A DNA stretch of 64,000 nucleotides from Odobenus rosmarus divergens (Eukaryota; Chordata; Mammalia; Carnivora; Odobenidae): NCBI RefSeq assembly GCF_000321225.1, contig NW_004450561.1, positions 1,341,189 to 1,405,188 of the forward strand, given 5' to 3'. Made by a program: the position numbers and the translations under genes. The notes beneath the pieces are model-generated. The model did no database searches. It was given only the letters and a program-made list of their open reading frames with translations, and had not been told where the DNA came from. Positions 38,342 through 51,340 of the stretch are shown piece by piece. Position 1 is the stretch's first letter. Each line of letters starts with the position of its first letter.

Positions 38342-41300
38342 GTGAGTGTTTAGTTGGGAAATCAAAGAGAAATATCCACAGCATAGTATGAATTCTTTAT
38401 AAAAGAAGCTTTAACGTCTTAGCTTATAAAGTTTTTCTTTTCCTAAGCATACTTAATACATAATAAAGTTGTCATTTTATTTTCATAAAGACTATCAGAG
38501 TCTCTTCCTTAGATTGATCAGTTGATTTATTGATTGATTGAATATCTCATTTTTTAGTGTTACACTGAAGAGCAATTATGTGGCTCATTTCTTTTGTGAT
38601 TGCCTTTTAAAAAATTTATAGGCACAAATTTGATTTATAGGAATTTAATCTATTTAAAATTACATTCAATTTTTAAAGTATAAAAATTGAAATGAAACTA
38701 TATCCTCAAAATTTCTAATACCATATTTTAATAATATTTGTAGTCTTTAGTATAGTTATTATGCATATAAACTCCTGTTTTGTTAATTTGTTATACTCAA
38801 CATTTTTTTATAAACAAATATGTATAAGTAGATTTTTATACCTAGCAAATAGTCCTTTGTTACAAAACAGCTATTATGTTCTGTATAACATGTAGTATTT
38901 ATATATATGTCATGAAGGGCCAATGTTCATTTTTAATGTGTGAGATTTTTCTGTAACAAAAATTTTACTTGATAAAAGGCAGTGTGAGTTTTTAAGGTTG
39001 AATAATGGCTGACATGATGTAGGAGAAAAATGACATTCTTTAATGTTAAATTAAGTGAATTCTTCCCCATAAACTCTTGAATTCTCAAAATTTTTTGGTA
39101 CCTTATGATTATGATTGTTTTTGCATTTGCCCTTTTATAATTAGCTACTTAATTTCTGATCATATTATCAATAGACTATGCTTCAAAAGAAATGTATTAT
39201 TCTTCATTAATTCACAGAATATTTAATTTACAGAATTTTATATTCATTGTAATAAATTTGAAATGTAGCTCAAAATCTTATTGATTTCATGTTTCTGAAT
39301 TGAGAAAAAACTTTATACTAAACAATGTTACAGTGTTATGAATATATTATAATTTTACCAATATATAGATAAAAATAAGCCTGACTAATCATATACAAAC
39401 ATAGGAATTAGTAATTAAGTAATCTATTTTCAAATTACAGGCTAACATTTAATTTCCTATTAATTACCATTAAAAAATTTTTTCCATGTTTACATCAGGT
39501 AGCTGTTATTCCATATAAAATCATTCCATTTTATACTCTTTGTCACTGTCAAAATGGTTCAGTTTGTATACCCTTCACAACTTTTCAAGGAAGTATCTTT
39601 TAATTTATGCATGGCAGAATGTAAATAATTTATAGCTCTAAACATCAATAGATTTTTTTATTCTTCACAGCCATTTATAGTTTTGAAATGTTTTGTTTAT
39701 CTATGCTAAGTGAATACAAGAAATATTTTTAAAACTGACCCCAGGACTCTAGAGGTGGTCAGATTCTAAAACTATGAGTTTAGTTAAAGACTTCTGGGTT
39801 AAAATCACCCAGGGCTAAGAACTTACAGAATTGGCCCTAAAGTGTAGGATTTATTGACTTTCTGCCTTACTCCAGCCTATTACTTCTCTCTTTTCTTTTA
39901 TAACTTCTGTGAGAAAACTTCAAAAATTTAGAGATAAGAGTGAACATCTTGATTTTTTAAAAAGTAAAATATACAATGTAGTTTGAGTAGTATGATATCA
40001 CTGGTGGTATATTTAGGACAATGATATGAATTATTAATTATTTTTATAATAATAGTACCATCAAATAATGGAATATGAATCATTGTTAAAATTCTGATTT
40101 TCTCTATGCAATATGAAATTTGAAGGCTACCATATATATAGTACCGTTACAGATTGATGAAAAGCAGAATTTGAAAATGTTTGGTTTATTTTTACTTGCC
40201 TTGTTCAGATAATGTTATTTAAATTCAAGATAAGTGTTAAAAAAATAGTGATTGATTGACTTTTGTGTATTTGCATTCATTTGTAAACCTTGTAGATATT
40301 GATGGAATTAAAATTATTGTTGATTTTAATATTTTCATGTAATCAATAATGTATGCAATTAGTATAATTTTAAAAAATTATCAGACAAGTACACTAAATC
40401 CAGTAGGACAATATATTTAACCCTTAAACCCTTTCATTGTGAATGTAAAAATTGAAAATTTTACTTGAAAAATCTGGAAAAAAGATCAAAAATATTTCCA
40501 ACATATTATTGATCAACAGAGTTTTTTATGTTCTAAGTTTTGTATTTTAACAGTGTAAGATTTTTTGTTGGGTTATTCTCCAAATATTAAGTAAAGCATA
40601 TAAATTTAGATGACCACAATTTTATTTCTGAAAATGCTGGTTATCCATCATCAAATAATATGTCCAAAATAAACTGCTCTAGAATATATAAAAAAAGTCA
40701 TATATTTATATATGTTGTAGATTATAATACATAGAATCACAGTAAGATTTCTTTTAAATGGTGGTGTTTCCTTTAACTGATAACATTTATCTCTGCTTTG
40801 GGCTTTATTTAGTCCTGAAGTTAATTTTAAAAACAATTTCTTTAAAACATCTTTTTAGAATTTTCTTTTAGTTAAATTGTACAAAGAATAAAATTAGGAT
40901 TTTAAAAAATGAGACAGCTAGAAAATATAACTTCTGCATAGAAATGAATTCATGTTGAATATGAAGTTATAGATTTTCTTAATGTTTATTACTGCATGTC
41001 TATTGTTTTTTATGATTGATAATTTTAAGGTCTTGCCTCCTAAAAATGTATAATTTGTATGTAACTTGGACTTAAAATAGGAAATCAAAGTTAGTTCTAA
41101 ACAAATAAAAGTTGCTTTAAAAGTTATAATTTCAAACCATATGTTATGGACTTTTAACAGAGTATTATATTCTGAATTATGTAATCTAGATACCGTTGGT
41201 AACTGAATAAATTGCATGAACCAGAACATTCTGCCCAAATGAAACCTACCCTTATTGAGTGAATGAGTGCTCAAATAAATATAGTTTCTTAGGAAAATAG

Positions 41301-41556
41301 TGCAAACTGGTCTTGCAGGTCTTTCATATAGTGGAATGATGAAATCTAGCATGACAGCCTTACATCCAACTTCAGATATTAGATGTTCCCTCTCAAATGT
41401 TTTTTGTTGTTACTGTTTTATTTTAAAAATATTTATTTGCTAATAGAGGGATTCCAATACTTTATATATTCAAATGATAATAGTAATAATAATTAACAGG
41501 TATTGAATAATCTAAATATTGTACTCTCTGTTCTATAATCTTATTAAGATTAGTAA

Positions 41557-41585
41557 GGTTGTTATTATTATTATTATTATTATTA
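41557..41585. repeat. (TTA)n microsatellite
   Basis: About nine consecutive TTA units in NOVA1 intron 3. Confidence 0.9.
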
Positions 41586-42224
41586 AGTACTTAATATCAC
41601 TGTGCTTATTTTACAAGTCAGTATACTAAGAAACTGATATGCAGCAAAAGCCAATAAACCAAAGTTAAACATATTAATTATAGCATAGAACATACTATTT
41701 CTTATGTTCAGGACACACAAATAGCAGAGACATTCAGTGATCTTCAAATAATTTAAACCCTGTTTGTAGGAGTTCTGATTCCTGGAGCACATCTTTAGCC
41801 CAGATTATTTAATACACATTTACCCATTTCCACCTTTTTGTATTTTCAGCATGATACTTTTTTTCCCCTCCTAGGATTATTGAAATTTTCTTCTTTTAAG
41901 TCCCTCAAATCCTTCTCTAAATATAGTTGTCTATATGTAATGAGTCAATACAATAAACCCTAAAACAAGGTAGGAACCGCAAATCAGTAATATAGTTAGC
42001 ATTTGTTAACTTCTTTTGTCTGTTACAGATTTTCAGCAGTTTTTTTCCCTTTTGGCTCAGATGTATTCTTAAGAAAAGCCACATTAAGAGCGAAGCAGCT
42101 TTAGGCATTTAGAGCATTCTCTTATATTTAAAAAAATCAAATGAAGATATAAGAAATCTTAACTTAGTCAAAGAGTTTTACTTCTGTCATGAAAAATTGG
42201 CAAAAATAGCACATAATGTGTTCA

Positions 42225-42740
42225 CTATTCATTCATTCTGTCATGAATTTATTAAATTCCTTCTTCCTGAATTGCAAGATATATTAAATTGTAGCCCTTG
42301 CTCTCTAAAACTAGTTTGGAAGAAATCATAAATGATTAAAATAACTTATAAAAATGTCAAACCGTATTATATACCTAAAGTACAATATAAACAATGTACT
42401 ATAAAAGTTCAGAGGCGTGTGAAAGAAATGTAGGCAAGAGTGACATTTGGTCTTATACGATGGGTGAAGATTTGAACCGGGCCTTGAAGATTATATAGGA
42501 ATTTCCTAATTAGAGGAGAAGAAAGAAAAAAGTTATTTTAGACATGTGAAACAATATGGATTTGAGGAGAAAGACATTGTGGTTGAATAGTAGGGAGACT
42601 CTCGTGACAGAAATGGAACATTTGGGTTGGAGTTTAGAAGAAATTAATGTTAGACAGATAGGGTGGGACCAGATAATAGAGAGCCTTGGGTGTCTGGCCG
42701 AGGGGCATTCTGTAGACTATGGATACTTCCTAATATTTCC
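42225..42740 (-). repeat. L2 fragment, antisense (decayed)
   Basis: Pattern of L2 complement: a GTAGCCCTTGCTCTCTAAAA segment, TTGAACCGGGCCTTGAAGAT, and GGGACCAGATAATAGAGAGC preceding CTTGGGTGTCTGGCC. Divergence is high. Confidence 0.5.
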
Positions 42741-43054
42741 CAAAAAAGCTCTTTTAATTTCTCTGGACAGTTAGAACAAAAGGAGGCACCTCTGCATTTT
42801 GTTACCTTCTGTGATAAAAATCCAGACCGACTCTTAGGCTGCCTGTAGGTTCAACTATTGGTTGGAGAAGAGAACTATGACAATTAGCTGAGTGATCTAC
42901 TATGCAGATCTTTAGGTTTGAAGGTTTGTAAGATAATATTTTCTAAACTTCTTTCATGTAACACTCACAAATCTAAGGAATGTTAAGCTTTGTCAGGCTA
43001 AATAAATAAAGGTTTGGTGGTCAAGAATGAAGGATGAGTAATATTATAATAGTG

Positions 43055-43270
43055 CTATCTGTGGTGTTTATTGTTTCTGTGCCAGCCATTGTGCTAGGCA
43101 CTTTACATGTAGTCTCACATTTTATCCATCTTCACAAAAATCTGTGAAGCAGTGAAAGAGTACAGAATCCATGTTATACTTATGGAAGCTGATGTTTAAA
43201 GGAATTGAGTAACTTACCCAAGGAAATGTAACTGGTAATTGATCTTAACGCTAGGCTATATGGCCTCCAA
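43055..43270 (-). repeat. MIR SINE, antisense
   Basis: CATTGTGCTAGGCACTTTAC, then CCATCTTCACAAAAATCTGT and GAGTAACTTACCCAAGGAAA match the complement of MIR in order. Confidence 0.8.
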
Positions 43271-43859
43271 TTTTGAGCAATGCTGATAAAACGAAATCCA
43301 AAAGATGTCTCTTTTTGGGGACTTTTCAGTGTCTGGAACAAGTTTATTCAAGAAGAGAACCTCATTTAAAATAGAATATCTTGGGTCAGGGTAAAGTTAA
43401 GAGACGATGCAATATTTTAAGAAGATGACAAACACCTAATCTCTTTTGGTAGTGAAGTTGAGACAAATACCTGAAGTTGAAAGATATTTCTAAGTAAAAT
43501 CTGTAAGGCTTTGAGACTGATTTGTTGTAGTTCCAAAATGGTGAGAAAAGAATGAAAAATGGTTATATATGGTTTTGAGCCAAGCAGAATGGTAAAGCCT
43601 AGAAAGCAGTAAGTGAATTTTAGTTAGGTGCCTCTTTGAGATAATATTTTTATGTGTTGCAGACAGATTGAATAAGTTGTAAGTAGTATGCTTTTCTCTT
43701 GAAGTAGTCTTTTATAGAAGTACAGGTGAGAATGTAAAACTGAAAATACAGATCCTTAATTACATTCAAGGCGATAATTTCGCCTACCATCTTCATAGTA
43801 GGAGAAGAGAAAAAAAGCAAAAAATGAGATAAAGAAGCAGTTACCAGAAAAAGTATGTC

Positions 43860-44100
43860 AGCGGCATTATAGTCTAGTGTAGTTAAGTGCATAGGATCTG
43901 GAGCAGGACTGCCCAGGTTCAATTCCTGGCTCTTTATTCGACCAGCTGTGTACCTTTTGAGTGAGCTGTTTTGCTTCTCTGTACCTCAACTTCTTTACCT
44001 ATAACATGGGACTAGTAATAATAATCTATTTCATAGGGATATTGTATTAACTGAGTAGAACTATACCTGGTTCTTAGCAAGTGCTCTTTATTAATCATAA
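43860..44100 (+). repeat. MIR SINE, nearly full length
   Basis: Sense MIR: GGAGCAGGACTGCCCAGGTT, TTCTTTACCTATAACATGGG, and GTTCTTAGCAAGTGCTCTTT near the end. Confidence 0.85.
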
Positions 44101-46212
44101 AGATAAAAAGGAAATCAGTAGTACTCCCTGTGATAAAATAAGGAGGGAAAGTTTACGGAAAGTTGCTAAAAAGGATCAAATACCCAGAGAAAAATACAAG
44201 AATGATTTTTTTAAATAGGAAATTATTGGTGATTTAAAAACTAGTGTTAATCACATGGTGAGAGCAAAGTCATTATTTCCTACTAATATTATTTCCTAAA
44301 AGTTAACAGTTCAGTTAGGTAAGGAGAAAAAATGGTATGAAGGGTAGAAATGCTGATTTCGAATTTTGGATATACAAAGGAGTAAAATACAAGTTAGATA
44401 AGGGAGGCTCACATAAGAGGGAATGGCTTGTGTTGAAGAATAAAAAGGAGCTTGAAAAGGCAGAGAAATTAGAGATGAGATTACTTTGAGGGTACAAGAT
44501 GTCTCAGGAGTGGTAGAAATTTAATATTTAGGGTGTTAAGGTCCTAACCTATGAAGGGTGGGGGGTCTGAGTATACAGTTTTGTCTATAATGAAAAGAAT
44601 AAGAAGATGGAGAAAAAAGGTAGTTTGGAAAATGGAAGAAGTTCAAATGTAGTCAATTGTAGTAAGTAAGGAAGTTCATTCTGAAAAATCATGATTTCTT
44701 TCAGGTAATAAAGACTATCAGTTGAAAGGTAGATAAAATACATGGGATTGAAGGATTGAAGAGAAGGATAAAGGTACAGGATAGCAATTATGAGGAAAGT
44801 AAGCTATGGAATAAGAATAAATTCTGAAAGACCTGTGTAAATTGGACAACATGAGTTTATATTAGTGCTGAGGGGTTCCAGATAGTTCAGACATTGGAAG
44901 AAGGGGAGGATACTTGTCACAATGAAAAACCAAAGATGACAGTTACATATTCACATATTTTATCCTTTCTTTTTTAATAGAGCACTATACAGATTTATTT
45001 AACAGAACTCAAAACACAGGTTTGTGAAGGTGATTACTTGAGTATTACTCAGCTAGTAATAGATTTTGAATTACAGTTGAGATTTGTTGTTTACTGCTGT
45101 TCTCACTATATCTATAAATATCAGAGGTTCTTGACAGTCTGTTACTGTAGATTTGCTTGGAGGTAAGCTGTGGATATTAGAGTTTATTTATAGTAATATT
45201 TTCTGGTCCAGCAAAACTGTCACTTGTTAACAAGAATGCATTTTACGATTTGTAATTACTTTCTAGTTCTTATTCCCAGAAGCCTAATTATATCTACATT
45301 TAACTAAATGTCTATTGTTAAATCATGAATATTTTAAAACTATTTCAAAGGATCCACTATTTTGAAATTGTAAAATACTTCAAATTTTTCTGCAATAAGT
45401 AATTCAGCCTTCAATCTTTAAAGCAGAATTCTTAAACAGCTAGTCAATTCGTGTAAATAAAAACATATTATACTTTTCCATTTGAAAGATAAAATTGTGC
45501 TTAAAAAATGACTGTCCTTCACAATCACTATTTCACAAATGTAAAGAAAGCATTTTTAGAGGAGAGTGTCCTTTGTTCATGTTTTTTATAATAAATATTT
45601 TAATATACTGTTGCTTATATGGATATTCAGTTAGTTACATCTTCATGATGTGTAACAGAAATTTTACTAAATGATTTTTAACTTGAAACCACTAAATTTT
45701 AAATCTTTGTAGTAAGTAGAAGTAAATGTTTTGTTTATAAAATATAGGGAGACAAACATATCATACATTATATTGTACATTGAAATATTTCTTATAGATT
45801 CTTTGGTTCTATTTCTGTTGTTAAGAAAACTATCAAAGCTGTTTCATTAATCTAATTAATAAACATTTTTAATTAAAGGCCTTATTTTAATATATTTACA
45901 CTTATCTATTTGTTAGAACAATTTTTTGTAGCTAGTACTTTACAAAATCAACCAAAATGAAAACTTTCTGGAATCTTTTTATTGCTATAACTTAAGTTGG
46001 TAAAGGGAGGAGACATTTTGTGTTTAAACTATGTGAATAATAGCTACAAAACTCATCATGTGTTTATTTCATTATGTATTCATTATTCTAGGAATTGAAA
46101 TGAAGAAAATATATTTAGAAACAATTTATTGTGATATTTTGATAATCTTATCCCTTGAAGCTCAGATTTATATGATTTTCACCAGTTTATTTGAAATATT
46201 AAACTTTCATTT

Positions 46213-46235
46213 CTTATCAGATTATATCTGATAAG
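46213..46235. repeat. Palindrome with paired GATA motifs
   Basis: CTTATCAGAT at 46213-46222 is perfectly complementary to ATCTGATAAG at 46226-46235, with a 3-nt spacer. Each arm contains a TGATAAG-type (WGATAR-like) GATA-factor core in opposite orientation. Whether it is bound is unknown. Confidence 0.8.
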
Positions 46236-48423
46236 CAAATTTTAATAATTTAAACACATTAATATTTTCCCTGAAGTTTAAAGTTATTGTTTTTTGTTTC
46301 TGTGAGAAATAAATAGCATCAGAATTATTAAGGGCAATGATGTAACTATGAGTTGTATCAGTTACTAATAATACATGTCCAATATTTCATATATATGCCA
46401 AACAAAAAGAAAGGGATTGAATAAATTGACAGAAGATAATATTAGTCTAAGTGACTACAAATTCTGAGCCACTTGATATTACTATTTCCACATCATTCTT
46501 TGCAGTGTTTTAGTACCTTATTGAGAATTCATACCCAGGGCAAGGTCGATGTCCTTGTGAACCTATGGTACTTCAGGTTGATTTTACCCGATGGCAATAC
46601 AAGAACCCAACACATATTTAGGGCTTCTATAGGTTAATGAACTTAAATTCTAACCTATTTGGGGAGAAATGACCTCTAGATTTATTTCACGTCTGTTCAT
46701 CAGCAACCTCATAATCTGAGATACATACAGAACAGATTTTTAAATGTATGTGAACTACTCCCAGGAATTTTCTGTAATAACAGTCGTAACCAGAGGTGGG
46801 AAAATAAAATCTTTACTATTCATCATTAGTAACATGAAGTTAATAATATATGTTCCAGCATAGAATTGCGTGAAAAGAAAATATTAGAGCAATTTTTAAT
46901 AATTGAAAATGAAAGTCTCTCGGGAGAAATGGTGGGAATTTATTACAAAAAGTGAAAACAGAAAACAAAGGATTTGAAGATTTTGTTTCTTCTTTTATGA
47001 GGTTTTACTTCTGAATGTAGCTCCTGTCCCCTTTTTAAATATGATTTAACAAAAACCTTGGTATAACTCAACATGAAGTGTAGTTTTCCTCAAAGTATTT
47101 TAGGTTTTAATTTAGAAGAACCAAGAATCACTTGAGGAGTGAACTATTTATAACATGATTTGATGTTAGAACGAATCTTACTTTGTTACTGGAGAACAGT
47201 AAGTTAAGTAGAAGCCTGTGAATTTCCTATCCTTTCTTTTATGCTTAACTGTTTTGTTCTACCCAAATCAGAACTTTTGAAATCTCAAATGAAGAAATGT
47301 GATTTTATGAAGTAATTTTATCTGCTTTTCCAGACACTGCTGAACCTTTAAAGTTATGCTTTTGCTCATATCTGAGTAATTTTGATGCATATTTATTAAT
47401 ATAAAACAAAATGTCCACATAGAATTGTGTCTGTACTATAAAACTATCCCATTTCACCTATTAGGAAATATTATCTATTGAGAGAGCTACTTAAGCAATG
47501 CTATTTGCTAAGTGAAAATATTTTTTTTAAAAAAGAAAAGTTTAACATTTTATACTTCAAGGTTATTCTATTAGACTTGAGAAGTTTTTAAAATATATTA
47601 ATGGATTGTTCAACAAGTATATTATGGTCTCATACAACATATTTTATATATAGTATGTAGAAGCATTTCAGAATGAAGTGAACAAAATATGATTCCTAAT
47701 ATTTTTGTGCTTATTTTCAACACAGGCTGATAATGCTACAATACATCTTAAATTTTTAGTCTTCAACAGAAATGATAAAAATATTATGGCAATTTGTTAA
47801 AATGCTATTAGTTACTTGTTTATTAATATGAGGTTAATGTTTACATTTTCAGACGGGCTCTAAATTTGTTAAAAATTAATATTTTAGAAGATAATGTGAT
47901 TTAAGAACTCAGAACTACAAATTTAGTTGCTTTTAAGTATGGATCCCTAAATTCATGTGGAATCAACTTGTTGGTGATGTTCAACATATTAAGTAGGTGG
48001 ATGCTTTTATACCAAAGTAAACTTCATTTCACCACTTCTTCCAATCCCCGACTGTATTCATTGATAGGAAAAGGACTCTTTCAGTCTTACTCATTGAATT
48101 TCTTGAATTTTTGTTTGATATCTCTTTTCCCCCAAGCAAACAAGAGGGAAAGAAAAGAGACTACTATTCATGAATATGGTCAGGATGCCTTTAATGCTCA
48201 TGTGGATTTTGTATCTGTCACCATCATGATTTCAAGTCATGAATTTATTTTTACATGCTTATGCATGCATATTTACATGCATTAGTTACTTAGTTGATCT
48301 TAAATTCCATTAAATTTGAATGAGTAGGAGAAAAATTTGTTCCTAGGATTTTGTTCTCGTTATATTACATTTTATTTTATTTTGTTTTATTTAAATGATC
48401 AGTTTAAGGCTTTTAAAGGTTGA

Positions 48424-48450
48424 TTTGCTCCTGAACTGCTTTGTTCCCAG
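48424..48450 (+). promoter_or_regulatory. 3' splice site of NOVA1 exon 4
   Basis: A pyrimidine-rich stretch (TTTGCTCCTG, then CTGCTTTGTTCCCAG) ends exactly where the 24-codon exon starts. No YCAY motif lies in these 27 bases, so the NOVA motifs sit in the exon and downstream rather than over the pyrimidine tract. Confidence 0.8.
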
Positions 48451-48522
48451 ACATTGCCATCTTCCCCAACTACCACCAAGTCCTCTCCATCTGACCCCAT
48501 GACCACCTCCAGAGCTAATCAG
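48451..48522 (+). CDS. NOVA1: NOVA1 exon 4: alternative, autoregulated 24-codon exon
   Basis: This 72-nt cassette exon begins and ends on codon boundaries, so inclusion or skipping keeps the NOVA1 frame. It encodes TLPSSPTTTKSSPSDP and then MTTSRANQ, a Ser/Thr/Pro-rich insert in the linker between KH1 and KH2. The acceptor is the pyrimidine-rich TTTGTTCCCAG. The donor is CAG then GTACAG, which departs from GTAAGT and is probably moderate to weak. Five YCAY tetramers lie in the exon and four more just downstream. Published work (Dredge and colleagues, 2005) showed that Nova1 represses inclusion of this exon in its own transcript. The SP and SSP motifs suggest phosphorylation sites, which is inference. 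Reading through the donor stays open for 44 more codons, but that is intron and not a separate gene. Confidence 0.96.
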
Positions 48523-48560
48523 GTACAGTATCATCCTGTCATCTACACCATACTTTTCAC
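48457..48560 (+). promoter_or_regulatory. YCAY cluster: NOVA autoregulatory binding region
   Basis: Nine YCAY tetramers fall within 104 nt. The exonic ones start at 48457, 48473, 48487, 48497 and 48503; the intronic ones at 48531, 48539, 48548 and 48557. YCAY is the established NOVA KH-domain recognition motif. Clusters inside or just upstream of an exon normally repress it, while downstream clusters can enhance it. The exonic copies fit the known self-repression of NOVA1 exon 4. What the four downstream copies do is inference. Confidence 0.8.
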
Positions 48561-50814
48561 GGGTGATTGCCTGCACACTGGAGAGAAGGATAATGGTGGG
48601 TTAAGGATGTATTCGTTCATTCACATATGTGCACCATGGTCAGATTCCAAATAACCTGAGAAAGAAAGATCGATTATTCCTGAATATTTATATGCAGTTT
48701 TTTAACTTTAGATAACAAAAATATATTCAGATGGTAGACTTCTCGAATTTGGGGTTTTTCCCTTAAAATTATGACTTTCTGGAGCTCTGCGTGTTATTTA
48801 TTGAGTCATTGTCTATAATCTCCATTATTGATTCTTCCTAGGATTATTAGTATATAAGTTAAGAATATCATATATGTAAAAAAATGTATAAATATGACTT
48901 ATTGAGCAAAGGTATATCTTTAAAAGTGAATGCATTTTCATTTGTTTTTTATTTCAGACATGCCTTACTATGTAAACAATTTTCAACTTTCAATGAAAAA
49001 CATTCCTAGCAATCTAAAAGTAACTAAAAATTGGTGTTTGTGATAATTTTATTTCTGTTTTACAACTTAGGAAATGATATAGTCTTCTAATTTAATATGA
49101 CCATTTTCTTTAGTGCAGTGGCAGACTTTGCAATTAGAAATATATTAGTTTGATTTGATGATTGTTTTGGTACTGAATATTTGTAGGTCATTTTTCAAAT
49201 ATGTAGTTATTTTTGGCACATTTAAATAATTCATCTAAAATATCTTATGTAATTCAGAGCCATACTGTACTTGACAAATGTTGAAAATATATTCATTAAA
49301 ATGATTAAACACATTTTCATTTTGTCTGAGTTGAGCTTCATTTAGGTGAGAGATGTTATTTTCTTTAATATTTCTACTTTTCCACTAATACAAGGCCTTA
49401 TGGGATTATTCAATTATTAAACAAAAGCTAATCTTTTTAATATATTTTTCATATAGTTGACCAATAAATTATTAATTTTGAACTATATTTGCTAACTATA
49501 TTAAATGTGCCTTTTGCATGTAATCTAATATAAGGCTGTCAGAATTATTTTGCTTAGTTATTGAGTCTAATACTTTTGCAACCTCAGGAAAAATGTTAAA
49601 ATAATAACTGGAAGCAAAACTAACATAGGGTACAATGTTATTCTATAGTAGGAGCTTGATTTTCATTTTATGCAGTAGCATTCCCTTTAGACAAAACTGT
49701 AATACTCTCATTTTAGTCCCAATAACTTGATTAAAATACTACATATATCTCTAGTGATGAATCCCAGCACCTCTCATTGAAGGAAATGGTATGACATAAA
49801 ATGGGAACAAAGCTTGTAATATTAATGCATGAGGTTAAAAAAAGTGTTTATACATTTTTACTCTATCTACCTTATCTCTTAAGTGAAATTTAGCTACATG
49901 TTATAGAAAACTATTGGAACAACTAACTTTATTTTGTAAATATTTCTCTTGTACTTTATCATTCTTTCCTTTCCAAACAAAAACAAGACAAATCAGTGCA
50001 GCAGCAATAAAAACAAAACTAATGATTTTTCTCAATGAACAATGTAAAAAATCTTGGATCTGGAAAGAGAAACTATCTCAGTAATTTTCTCTTTGAAGTT
50101 AGATTTGTATTTTCTTTTATTTATTTCATATGAACATGTGAATTTTTATTAAATGATTTCTTAAAAAGGCTAGTTTATACGTTGAAGTCTGCTAATATTT
50201 TTGCCCTCTAGATATTTACTATATCCACTTCTACCAATTCTTTTTCTAATATTTGAAATAATAATTCCTTGTGGTTTTGTGGTTTGTCCACTATACTCAG
50301 TTATAGTTGTTAAATATATTTTATTTATATTCTGGTTTCTTCTGTTTTTATACAAACAAGCATAGTATCTCCTGGATAACATGAGGCAAGATATACAAGA
50401 AGAACAAAACAAGATTTTTAAATTTATTAAAGGAATTGTAGTCATCATCCATCCTTATGTTATTAGTAGTTTGTGATCATTTTATTCCCTCAGTATTTCT
50501 CAATGAATTCAAATTCACACTATATTAGCTTAGATCTGTAAGGGTAACCAAGATAGAAAAATGGGTTCTAATATGATCATCTTAAAATCTCCATAATTAA
50601 AATGAACTTTTAAACCTCTAAGAAAATTATTTTCATGTGTTACAGCTAATATGATACCCTCGGCTGTTAAAACTATAAACTTTCTCCTTGTGAACTTTTA
50701 TAAACCAATATAAAATATGCCCAGACAACTGTTTGTGTTATTTTCATCAATAACAGCTAAATGAGTTATGATTGAGTTCTATTTCCAGAATAGTTTATCT
50801 ATGTTAAAGTGATG

Positions 50815-50836
50815 TCACATTATCACAATAATGTGA
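50815..50836. repeat. 9-bp perfect inverted repeat
   Basis: TCACATTAT and ATAATGTGA are separated by CACA. Short and AT-rich; may be chance. Confidence 0.7.
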
Positions 50837-51118
50837 TAAAAAGGGCTAAGGGACTATTAATATTCAGAAAACCCAAAAGTAAAAAGCACAGAAAATATAC
50901 CAAGGAGTAAGTTTTATTGCAGTTTCAACATTAAAAATTTCTATTCTTTTAAAAATGATTACATGTTTCAGTACATACTAAATTTTACCTTTTCTACCCT
51001 CATGTTTCTACAGGTCAGACTATTTCCACAGGTCAGAGTGGCAGACTATATCTACAGTGTTGTTGGTCTATAATAATTTCCCCCTGAAAATTGAAGGACT
51101 ATCATATAAGAAGTCCTA

Positions 51119-51340
51119 CAGAATGGTGGTTATAAGTCAAGACTGGTGCCAAATTGCCTATGGTCAAATCCTTGTTCTGGCACTTACTTGCTGAGTAAAC
51201 TGGGTTTCAGTTTTCTCTTTTGTGAAAGTCAAATACTAGCATCTCATAGGGTTGAAGAATGAAATAAATTCATTGTTCTTGAACAGTACAGTATCTAGAA
51301 TGTAATGTTAACCATAAATGTTAGGTTATGTTTATTTAAT
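51119..51340 (+). repeat. MIR SINE
   Basis: Sense MIR pattern: TTGTTCTGGCACTTACTTGC, CAGTTTTCTCTTTTGTGAAA and ATCTCATAGGGTTGAAGAAT. Confidence 0.8.

Larger units (their letters stand above)
38342..48450 (+). other. NOVA1: NOVA1 intron 3
   Basis: Complete 10.1-kb intron between exons 3 and 4, with GT at 38342 and AG at 48449-48450. It contains only ancient repeat relics (an L2 piece near 42225 and MIR copies near 43055 and 43860) and a short TTA microsatellite. No Can-SINE or recognisable young L1 is present. The stretches 38342-41550, 41590-42220 and 44100-48420 are AT-rich with no gene seen. Retained splicing-regulatory sequence is plausible but cannot be shown from one genome. Confidence 0.9.

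Noticed and set aside
40918..41352. 144-codon minus-strand open frame in intron 3
   Set aside because: AT-rich, low-complexity residue pattern, no domain recognised, no splice or promoter context. Length is compatible with chance in AT-rich DNA.
48454..48654. Open frame through exon 4 into the intron as a small protein
   Set aside because: The coding part is the NOVA1 exon; the rest is read-through of the donor site. Intron retention could make it, but nothing here supports that.
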